12,471 nucleotides of DNA from Elusimicrobiota bacterium (GTDB lineage: Bacteria > CG03 > SLGR01): positions 1 through 12,471 of the forward strand of contig JAAZFS010000071.1 in assembly GCA_012511615.1 (NCBI GenBank), in the 5' to 3' direction. The stretch's first letter is position 1, and each line of letters begins with the position of its first letter. Positions 7,091 through 12,471 of this stretch are shown here, piece by piece. The translations under genes were made by a program, and so were the position numbers. The notes beneath the pieces are model-generated. The model was not told the origin of the DNA. It did no database searches and worked only from the letters and a program-made list of their open reading frames with translations.

Positions 7091-8497
7091 TTAATAACCG
7101 TCACCAGTATCTCCGCCGCCAGACACAATGGCGACTGAGGCAGATGCACCTATCCTTGTGGCACCTGCACCAATCATATCATTCACATCCTGAGTGGTAC
7201 GGATACCGCCGGAAGCCTTAACCCCCATCTGAGGTCCTACTGTCTTTCTCATAAGTGCCACATCCTCAGCTGTCGCTCCTCCAGGACCGAAGCCGGTGGA
7301 GGTTTTGACAAAGTCTGCGCCGGCTATTTTTGAAAGCTGGGATCCTGTAACAATTTGCTCCTTGCTCAGGGCGCCGGTCTCAAGTATTACCTTGAGTACT
7401 TTCCCTCTGGTTGCTTCACGCACCGCCCTTATATCATCTTCGACAAGGCGAAGGTTACCTGATTTAAGAGCCCCTACGTTGATAACCATATCTATCTCAT
7501 CAGCCCCATTTGCTATGGCGTCTCTCGCCTCCAAGGCCTTAACTGTAGGGGTAGTGGCTCCTAAGGGAAAACCTATCACTGTAGTAACTCCAACACCACT
7601 ACCGGAAAGAAGCTGACTGGCAAGCTTAACATTAGCTGGGTTAACGCAGACAGTAGCAAACTTATAACGCTTGGCATCTTCACAGAGTTCCCCTATCTGC
7701 TCCTGAGTTGCCTCAGCCTTTAGCAGGGTATGATCGATGTATCTGGCTAAATCCCCCACAGGCTTACTCAGAGGCTTAGAAGAAACCCTAGTGGCTCCAG
7801 CTGCGATAATTTCTCTAACATCTTCAGGTCTGTTCTCCACACAGAGACCACACTCAATACAGTCTTCTATACTCACATCACATATACTAGAATAACCCGC
7901 ATTAGCTAAAGGAGACAAAGCCCCTGTTTTTACATTCAGAGCTTCCGCAACTTCCCTGGCAAGATTTTTAGCGCTCACTACCCTGATTCCCATATTTCTC
8001 AGGCTATTGATCATCTCATTTATTTTTCTCATTACAGAAGAGGTTGCCGAAAGCTCGGGGCCTCCTGCAGGTATAATCGAATCGGAGGCCGCTATAATTC
8101 TCTTCTGAAAACGGGCTGCCAGCAGTATAATATTAGTTGCGGGATTGTCTGCAATCATATTGGCTGTCTTAGAGAGCGTATTCATAGTAAGAACTGGAAT
8201 TACTACCCCCTCAACCCTATCAAGAATCCCCTTATCCCATACTTCGGAATCAGCAAGAATACTAGATACACCCGCATTCAGCACCTTATCACGCCCGATA
8301 ATTCTCTCAGCCGCTGGTGAGAGGTAGGCCACAAACTTTAATCCTCCGTTAGCCAGGGATTTCACCTGAGCAAGCGATTCATCCACTGCTCGGTCGCCTC
8401 CCGTAAAAATAAGTAGTATTTCTCTTTTGCCACCAGCCTCGCTTCTTATGCGCTGCATGGTTTCTCTTGTTACCTGCTGTATAAAACTTTCCTGCAA
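7091..8497 (-). CDS. deoC: Flavoprotein-like domain fused to deoxyribose-phosphate aldolase
   Basis: This is a 468-residue fusion. Residues about 248-460 are class I DeoC, cleaving 2-deoxyribose 5-phosphate to glyceraldehyde 3-phosphate and acetaldehyde. Visible are YIDHTLLK, EIDMVINVGAL (D336), Schiff-base lysine K398 in FVKTSTGF, and K427 in GVKASGGIRT. Residues about 25-190 form a Rossmann-like domain (ILLIFTGG, VVIPVLTMNTLSKTA, PAGGPE) resembling flavoprotein-fold proteins; flavin binding is not proven. The linker holds four cysteines (C206, C213, C216, C219) spaced C-x6-C-x2-C-x2-C, a possible metal or Fe-S site. The first 20 residues form an amphipathic helix (ESFIQQVTRETMQRI) typical of encapsulation peptides. 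DeoC alone is about 220-260 residues. The start is TTG 8497, backed by AGGAGG 8 nt upstream. It is the signature enzyme of the compartment, producing the volatile aldehyde that the dehydrogenase consumes. Confidence 0.95.
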   Translation of the reverse strand: MQESFIQQVTRETMQRIRSEAGGKREILLIFTGGDRAVDESLAQVKSLANGGLKFVAYLSPAAERIIGRDKVLNAGVSSILADSEVWDKGILDRVEGVVIPVLTMNTLSKTANMIADNPATNIILLAARFQKRIIAASDSIIPAGGPELSATSSVMRKINEMINSLRNMGIRVVSAKNLAREVAEALNVKTGALSPLANAGYSSICDVSIEDCIECGLCVENRPEDVREIIAAGATRVSSKPLSKPVGDLARYIDHTLLKAEATQEQIGELCEDAKRYKFATVCVNPANVKLASQLLSGSGVGVTTVIGFPLGATTPTVKALEARDAIANGADEIDMVINVGALKSGNLRLVEDDIRAVREATRGKVLKVILETGALSKEQIVTGSQLSKIAGADFVKTSTGFGPGGATAEDVALMRKTVGPQMGVKASGGIRTTQDVNDMIGAGATRIGASASVAIVSGGGDTGDGY

Positions 8498-8529
8498 CTG
8501 ACTATCCTCCTATTAATTCTCTTATTTTA

Positions 8530-8826
8530 TTAATGATATTTCTTCTCGCCATCCTCGGAGTGAACCTTATCCACAACCCCAGCAATAATTGTTCTTGTGG
8601 GCCCCTTATCATGCCCTAAAATCTGCCGGCAGGAGCTACCCTCATCAATAATAAGAACGGTATCCCCTGGACCACTTCCCACATTAAAATCAACAGCCAT
8701 CTGAACCTCTCCACTGGCCTTGCCGGTCCTTCCATCAATCGGCTCTATCAACATCATTTTGAGGCCATCAAGGGATTTATGCTTTCTGGTCGCCCAGACA
8801 CTGCCTATTACTCTTGCTGTAAACAT
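8530..8826 (-). CDS. BMC-P pentameric vertex protein, EutN/CcmL family (second copy)
   Basis: This 98-residue protein forms the pentamers that cap shell vertices. The family pattern is seen in ARVIGSVWATRKHKSLDGLKMMLIEP, the VGSGPGDTVLIIDEGSS segment (about 49-65) and IIAGVVDKV near the C-terminus. Length is normal for EutN/CcmL (about 85-100), with a charged tail. ATG 8826 starts 1 nt after the stop of the preceding BMC-P gene (TAAAATG), so the two vertex proteins are almost certainly translated together. It keeps the central GxGxGDxVL signature better than its neighbour, so I take it as the more conventional vertex protein. Confidence 0.95.
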   Translation of the reverse strand: MFTARVIGSVWATRKHKSLDGLKMMLIEPIDGRTGKASGEVQMAVDFNVGSGPGDTVLIIDEGSSCRQILGHDKGPTRTIIAGVVDKVHSEDGEKKYH

Positions 8827-8827
8827 T

Positions 8828-9127
8828 TTATTCTATGAAAACTCCATCTATTATACCAACTATCGCATTATGACATACTGGCTCATCTTCAAAAGCCATA
8901 CAGGCCTCTTTTGAAGAAACATAAAAAACATATTCTCCCGCACCAGCTCCAACGGCATCTAATGCAAGTATTGATTTTTTCTTAGCAGCGGGAAGAGCAG
9001 CACCATTATTAATTGCATCCTCCACCTCTCGCCAGGACAAGGGCAAAAGCATGAGCATTTTCTTTCCCTCAAGAGTCGGATATTTTGCCGTGCAGACGAC
9101 CCTACCTATAACTTTCCCTGCCCTCAC
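8828..9127 (-). CDS. BMC-P pentameric vertex protein, EutN/CcmL family (first copy, divergent)
   Basis: This 99-residue EutN/CcmL-type vertex protein begins KVIGRVVCTAKYPTLEGKKMLML, with VGAGAGEYVFYV (59-70) in place of the usual GxGxGDxVL and ends with AIVGIIDGV. Low similarity to the adjacent BMC-P, apart from these motifs, indicates old paralogues rather than a recent duplication; SPU-type loci commonly carry several BMC-P types. Cysteines at 12, 76 and 85 are unusual in number for such a small shell protein. Start is GTG 9127, overlapping the stop of the upstream isomerase as GTGA, with GAGGAGG close upstream. It is followed after 1 nt by the second BMC-P. Confidence 0.94.
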   Translation of the reverse strand: MRAGKVIGRVVCTAKYPTLEGKKMLMLLPLSWREVEDAINNGAALPAAKKKSILALDAVGAGAGEYVFYVSSKEACMAFEDEPVCHNAIVGIIDGVFIE

Positions 9128-9567
9128 TTTTCCTCCTCGAGTTTACTTATCTGCTCTACCCTGCGGGCATGACGCCCACCCTCAAATTCTGCATCTAAAA
9201 AAGCTTTAAGAATCTTAATCGCCTCCTCTGGCGAAGTTCTGTCCCGACCCAAACAGATTACATTGGAGTTGTTATGTTTAACCGTAATCTCAGCATCTTC
9301 GGCAGTCCTTACCAGAGCCGCACGGACTCCTTTAATTTTATTGGCAGCAATAGAAACTCCTATTCCGCTTCCGCAACATAGAACACCCTTGTCCGCTTCT
9401 CCCTTCGAAACAAGACGGGCAACCTTTGCAGCATAAATCGGATAATCAGCTGATTCTTCTGAGAAAGTGCCTTGATCAATAACCTCATAGTTGGAATCTT
9501 TCAGAAACCGCTTAAGTTCCTCTTTAAGCGGATATCCTCTATGGTCAGATCCGACGGCAATCTTCAG
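9124..9567 (-). CDS. rpiB: RpiB-family sugar-phosphate isomerase with CTG start (canonical active site)
   Basis: This 147-codon gene is easily missed because its only sensible start is CTG at 9567-9565; an in-frame TAA lies directly before it and no ATG, GTG or TTG precedes the active-site segment. The CTG overlaps the stop of the upstream rpiB paralogue as CTGA, and AAAAGG lies about 8 nt upstream. Translation gives KIAVGSDHRGYPLKEEL, a direct match to the RpiB N-terminus. Catalytic cysteine C65 sits in LCCGSGIGVSIAANK (63-77), with H98-N99 in VKHNNSNVICLG and the phosphate-binding EGGRHARR (129-136). RpiB interconverts ribose 5-phosphate and ribulose 5-phosphate (some relatives use allose or galactose 6-phosphate). 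The stop overlaps the GTG of the first BMC-P gene. It is the second of two adjacent RpiB genes and the one with the usual active site. Family assignment is firm; substrate is inferred. Confidence 0.93.
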   Translation of the reverse strand: MKIAVGSDHRGYPLKEELKRFLKDSNYEVIDQGTFSEESADYPIYAAKVARLVSKGEADKGVLCCGSGIGVSIAANKIKGVRAALVRTAEDAEITVKHNNSNVICLGRDRTSPEEAIKILKAFLDAEFEGGRHARRVEQISKLEEEK

Positions 9568-10013
9568 TTAAAGTACCTTTTCTCTACGCCCTTAACCTTA
9601 TCCAGTCGTCTTTCATGCCGGCCACCGCCGAAAGGGGTATTTAGCCAGGCTTCGATGATATCCTGAGCAGCCAGTGGTCCTATCATCTTCCCTCCCAGGC
9701 AGAGTACATTACAGTCATCGTGCTCGGAAGCATAGGCACCGGTTAATCTGTTATAAGCAGTAACCGCCCGAATTCCTTTAACTTTATTTGCAGTTAGGCA
9801 GACCCCTCCACCAGTACCATCAAAAAGTATTCCCTTCTTATACTCCCCTTTAGCAATTGACTCAGCAACTAGGGTCGCATATACCGGATAATCGCAGGCC
9901 TCTTCGCTATAAGTGCCAAAATCCACTACTTCATATCCCTTCTTTTGGAGAAAACTTTTCATTTCTTCCTTAAGGGCAAAACCACCATGATCAGATCCCA
10001 CAAGTATTTGCAT
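9564..10013 (-). CDS. rpiB: RpiB-family isomerase paralogue with Cys-to-Asp active-site change
   Basis: This 149-residue RpiB/LacAB-family protein has start ATG 10013, which makes TAATG with the stop of the BMC-T gene. A longer frame opens at 10100 but would overlap BMC-T by 87 nt, and only the ATG gives the standard N-terminus, QILVGSDHGGFALKEEM. The fold markers are intact (GSDHGG, DYPVYA, ANKVKGIRA, GGGRHERR). However, the residue aligned with the E. coli catalytic cysteine (Cys66) is aspartate (D65 in LFDGTGGG), and the usual H-N pair after it reads H98-D99. LacA of the heteromeric galactose-6-phosphate isomerase has Asp at the matching place, while its partner LacB keeps Cys. With the Cys-bearing RpiB next door, a two-subunit isomerase is plausible. 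Altered substrate or loss of activity in this subunit is also possible. Confidence 0.94.
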   Translation of the reverse strand: MQILVGSDHGGFALKEEMKSFLQKKGYEVVDFGTYSEEACDYPVYATLVAESIAKGEYKKGILFDGTGGGVCLTANKVKGIRAVTAYNRLTGAYASEHDDCNVLCLGGKMIGPLAAQDIIEAWLNTPFGGGRHERRLDKVKGVEKRYFN

Positions 10014-10561
10014 TACATTACACTCTTTCTTAAATCCGGGTGCGGCTGAGGTATGATAACCCGCCTTATCAAGATACCCTCTTCTTTCAAGGCCATACAC
10101 CCTGCATTAACAGCACTCCTTACCGAACCGATGCTCCCTGTAAGCGTCAGATAACCCTTGCCCCCAAGCGCATTGGCCAGACGAACATCTATAAGCCTGA
10201 TATCTGCCTTTTTTGCTGCCTGATCAGCTGCTATAATCGCAGAAGATGCCGAGAAGGTCTCTATTATTCCTAGGGCATCTAAATCTCCCGGCGCTGAGGT
10301 TCCCCTGATGGCCGGCAGAAGTTGCGGATGAATATTGGGAATAAAAAGTTTATCTACAAGGGCGTCTTCCGCAATTGAAAGCCCATCATTCAAGGAGCTC
10401 TCTACATCAGCAGTCTCGCCAGCTATAAGAACTATAAACTTTCCCGGGCAGACCGAATGAGCTTCGATTAAGTAGCTTCCTGCAGCTTTCAAGAGCGCGT
10501 CCGAGACTTCGAAGCCTTTTGCCACGCTGCAGAGTTCTATCAATCCTATTGCGTTTGCCAT
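10013..10561 (-). CDS. pduT: BMC-T tandem-domain shell protein, PduT-like with Fe-S cysteine
   Basis: This 182-residue protein has two BMC domains (about 1-92 and 95-182) that assemble as a pseudohexameric trimer in the shell facet. It resembles PduT along its length: AIGLIELCSVAKGFEVSDALLKAA, IHPQLLPAI, LGIIETFSAS, GGKGYLTLTG and RRVIIPQPHPDL. Cysteine 38 in HSVCPGKF is at the same residue number as the PduT cysteine known to hold a [4Fe-4S] cluster at the three-fold pore. That predicts an electron-conducting pore rather than a metabolite pore. AAGGAG lies about 9 nt before ATG 10561. It sits directly downstream of the PduS-like gene, the pairing found in pdu operons, and its stop overlaps the next start as TAATG. 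Confidence 0.96.
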   Translation of the reverse strand: MANAIGLIELCSVAKGFEVSDALLKAAGSYLIEAHSVCPGKFIVLIAGETADVESSLNDGLSIAEDALVDKLFIPNIHPQLLPAIRGTSAPGDLDALGIIETFSASSAIIAADQAAKKADIRLIDVRLANALGGKGYLTLTGSIGSVRSAVNAGCMALKEEGILIRRVIIPQPHPDLRKSVM

Positions 10562-10574
10562 CCTGAAAATCTCC

Positions 10575-11909
10575 TTAAGCTTTTATTTTTATCTCTCCGC
10601 CATTAGCATCAATATCAGAAACAATACCACTGATGCTGGCATGAACACGGGCACCCAGGCTATCTGCCGGGATATCCGCTATGAGAGTTCCTTCTTTAAC
10701 CTTATCCCCTTTTTTCACCAGAGGAACCGCCGGCGCACCTATATGCTGACAGAGCGGTATAGATACCTCCTGGGGGCCCGACAGAGTTTTTACTTCGGGT
10801 CTTATGTCATATTTTTTTAAATCAAGCCGCAGAACCAGCCTGTCGGCGTTTACCCTCCTGAAATCTCTCTCAGGATGCATTTCAAGATTAGTATTAGTAT
10901 GAGGGTTTTTTACACCTTCCCTAAAAAATGCTTCTTTTATTTCTCTGAACATATCTCTCGGTGAAAGATCCAAGGGACAAGCGAACATATTGCAAAGTCC
11001 GCACTCAGAACATAGAAATGAGTTGGTCAAATGCTCCTTTGGATGTTCAGGAGCGACAAATAGGCTACGCATTACCCTGTGGGGTTCGAGATCGTGACCC
11101 AGTAAAAATCTTGGGCAGACAATTGTACAGTCAAAGCACTGGTCACAGGTTGATTTGGCTCTTCTTTTTTTAGAAGCACGACTGCTTCCATGCTTTATTA
11201 TCACAGCATGGTCTTCTGGAAGAACTATTATTCCTCCGCAAAGCTTGCTTATCCTATAGTCTTTCCCAACAATACTCCCCATCATTGGCCCACCAGCCAG
11301 AATAGCATATGAAGAGATGCGGGGTTTTGCTGCATCTATCAGTTCACCGGCAGAAATTCCTAAAGGTACTTCCGCTATATAGGGTTCTTCAACCTCCCCT
11401 AAGACAGTCACCCATCTTTTAGTAACCGCCTGTGAGCTCTTCACAGCCCGGGCAATATTGAGCAAGGTATTTACATTTATAACAACCACGCCCACATCAA
11501 GAGGAATTCCCCCTTCAGGAATAATTCTTCCCAAAGTATCAGCCACAATTTCAAGCTCATCTCCGGCAGGATAATAATTTTCCATCAGGGAAAGACATAT
11601 ATCAGAGGTTTTTCCTATCTCTAAATTAATGTTTTCTACTGCAGTGGTGTACTTTTTTTTCAGAGCAATATAGCCTTTTGAGGCCCCTGTGGTAAGCATA
11701 ACCAGCCTCAACCCCTCGACTATCTCAGCTGCAAAGTTTTCCATAATATAGAGGTCGGTAGAAAGTAGGGGTTCACATTCGGCACCATTGGCAATTACTG
11801 TGTCAGCCGCACCCTTTATTTTCACATGAGAGGGAAATCCGCCGCCTCCGGCGCCGACTATTCCTGCCTCAAGGACTCTCTCTACTGTAGTATCTTTGCT
11901 TGCGCTCAT
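10575..11909 (-). CDS. pduS: PduS-like flavin/iron-sulfur electron-transfer protein (RnfC/SLBB family)
   Basis: This 444-residue protein is about the normal length for PduS. The N-terminal part has the RnfC/Nqo1-like FMN/NADH-binding start (VGAGGGGFPSHVK, 18-30; NGAECEPLL, 41-49), then an SLBB-like region (about 165-225). Two ferredoxin-type clusters follow, C255/C258/C261/C265 and C300/C303/C306/C311. The C-terminal part (about 380-444) has a barrel-sandwich, lipoyl-like pattern (VKKGDKVKEGTLIAD, then SGIVSDI). In pdu systems PduS reduces cobalamin and interacts with PduT. No cobalamin enzyme is visible here, so I infer it moves electrons from NADH made by the aldehyde dehydrogenase to the PduT-like pore or another acceptor. 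The start ATG overlaps the dehydrogenase stop as ATGA. A part outside the window could still contain a B12 enzyme. Confidence 0.95.
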   Translation of the reverse strand: MSASKDTTVERVLEAGIVGAGGGGFPSHVKIKGAADTVIANGAECEPLLSTDLYIMENFAAEIVEGLRLVMLTTGASKGYIALKKKYTTAVENINLEIGKTSDICLSLMENYYPAGDELEIVADTLGRIIPEGGIPLDVGVVVINVNTLLNIARAVKSSQAVTKRWVTVLGEVEEPYIAEVPLGISAGELIDAAKPRISSYAILAGGPMMGSIVGKDYRISKLCGGIIVLPEDHAVIIKHGSSRASKKRRAKSTCDQCFDCTIVCPRFLLGHDLEPHRVMRSLFVAPEHPKEHLTNSFLCSECGLCNMFACPLDLSPRDMFREIKEAFFREGVKNPHTNTNLEMHPERDFRRVNADRLVLRLDLKKYDIRPEVKTLSGPQEVSIPLCQHIGAPAVPLVKKGDKVKEGTLIADIPADSLGARVHASISGIVSDIDANGGEIKIKA

Positions 11910-12471
11910 ACTATACGGAAATTATCCACAAGCGTGCATCTGAGTGGACGGGTGAAATTCCTTGCTTTAACTAGACCATCTCCCGTAGGTGTAGCGATTG
12001 AAAGAGCAGCATAGCCCTCTCCCATGCCCAAGCCCATATAGGAGGGTCCGTTTTTGACAAATATAGAGCAGGAGAGTTTCCGGGCCATGGCAGTAAGATT
12101 CTCGACATTCGAAGAGTGCATTATGGCTGTATGTCCGTTGTGTCCCTCCATTTCATAGGCGAGTTCAATACTACGCTCAACACTTCCCGTTACTGCAAAA
12201 GGAAGAACAGGCATAAGCTGTTCTGTCCACATGTAGGGGTGGTTCTCATCTACAAGACCCCATAGAAGTCTAACTGAAGAGGGAATACTAAGACCAATCT
12301 TTCCTGCTATAACACTAGCATCTTTCCCAACAAACTCCCTATCAAGAACTGGCTCAACGCCCTTACCACCTTTCTTAATGGCAAGTGAGGCTAATTTATC
12401 CATTTGTTCACTCGTGAGTTCATAAGCCCGGCTATCGGCTCTCATAGCGGCGAGAAGCCCTGTCTCTGCTC
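11906..12471 (-). CDS. pduP: CoA-acylating aldehyde dehydrogenase, PduP-like (N-terminus outside window)
   Basis: The open frame runs to the right edge. An internal ATG at 12445 is not the start, because codons upstream continue the family sequence (ETGLLAAM). About 188 residues are seen, the C-terminal 40% of a family of about 460 residues. They match PduP in VGKDASVIAGKIGLSIP, EQLMPVLPFAVTGSVE, HTAIMHSSNVENL, SIFVKNGPSYMGLG and the end CTLVDNFRIV. The enzyme converts an aldehyde plus CoA and NAD+ to acyl-CoA and NADH. With DeoC in the operon, the likely substrate is acetaldehyde giving acetyl-CoA. The catalytic cysteine and any N-terminal encapsulation peptide lie beyond the edge. The gene is upstream of pduS in the same operon, with a 4-nt ATGA overlap. 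Confidence 0.95.
   Translation of the reverse strand, partial: AETGLLAAMRADSRAYELTSEQMDKLASLAIKKGGKGVEPVLDREFVGKDASVIAGKIGLSIPSSVRLLWGLVDENHPYMWTEQLMPVLPFAVTGSVERSIELAYEMEGHNGHTAIMHSSNVENLTAMARKLSCSIFVKNGPSYMGLGMGEGYAALSIATPTGDGLVKARNFTRPLRCTLVDNFRIV

Noticed and set aside
7296..7616. Plus-strand 106-residue open frame opposite the aldolase
   Set aside because: It is antisense to a strongly conserved DeoC sequence, with no recognisable protein features or ribosome binding site that I can see.
8567..8575. Perfect DnaA-box consensus TTATCCACA, and a second at 11922-11930
   Set aside because: Both lie inside coding sequence (Val-Asp-Lys and Val-Asp-Asn codons) about 3.4 kb apart and are not clustered; chance or codon constraint explains them.
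10014..10100. Longer start for the upstream rpiB (29 extra residues)
   Set aside because: The extension overlaps the BMC-T coding region and precedes the standard RpiB N-terminus; ATG 10013 in TAATG is the family start.
12443..12445. ATG 12445 as the start of a 179-residue dehydrogenase fragment
   Set aside because: Upstream codons to the window edge continue the PduP family sequence, so the gene is simply cut by the boundary.

Overview
The window is a tightly packed bacterial gene cluster with every recognisable gene on the minus strand, so transcription runs from right (12471) to left (1). It is probably from an uncultivated or poorly characterised anaerobic bacterium. Evidence for this is the moderate GC content, mixed ATG/GTG/TTG/CTG starts, a cobalamin-type electron-transfer protein in a sugar-phosphate bacterial microcompartment (BMC), and a strongly remodelled DnaA-like protein. 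BMC loci of this kind are known from candidate phyla such as Atribacterota, Cloacimonadota and Omnitrophota. The sequence alone does not let me choose among them.

Region 1 (about 12471 to 6454) is a BMC operon of the sugar-phosphate-utilising type. In transcription order it encodes: the C-terminal part of a PduP-like CoA-acylating aldehyde dehydrogenase; a PduS-like flavin/Fe-S protein; a PduT-like trimeric shell protein with the Fe-S cysteine; two RpiB-family sugar-phosphate isomerases in tandem; two pentameric (EutN/CcmL) shell proteins; a deoxyribose-phosphate aldolase fused to an N-terminal flavoprotein-like domain; a hexameric shell protein; and a small protein with a EutT/EutQ-like motif. 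The inferred chemistry is isomerisation of a pentose phosphate and aldol cleavage of deoxyribose 5-phosphate to glyceraldehyde 3-phosphate plus acetaldehyde. Acetaldehyde is then oxidised to acetyl-CoA inside the shell, and PduS/PduT carry electrons across it. No cobalamin-dependent diol dehydratase or ethanolamine lyase is visible. Several junctions overlap by 1-8 nt (ATGA, TAATG, CTGA, GTGA), and one rpiB appears to start at CTG.

Region 2 (about 6461 to 5874) is a formiminotransferase-cyclodeaminase family protein (folate one-carbon enzyme), whose start overlaps the last BMC gene by 8 nt.

Region 3 (5838 to 1593) is a three-gene signalling block. It encodes a DnaA-derived AAA+ ATPase that has lost the DNA-binding domain IV and gained two zinc ribbons, proline-rich linkers and an unknown C-terminal domain; a membrane-anchored, GAF-containing histidine kinase that overlaps it by 22 nt; and a stand-alone receiver protein. 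Region 4 (1483 to 1) is a transketolase, cut by the left edge, which links pentose phosphates to glyceraldehyde 3-phosphate and so may be metabolically tied to the BMC. There is no gene-free stretch over 300 bases. I saw no tRNA, rRNA, CRISPR or mobile element.
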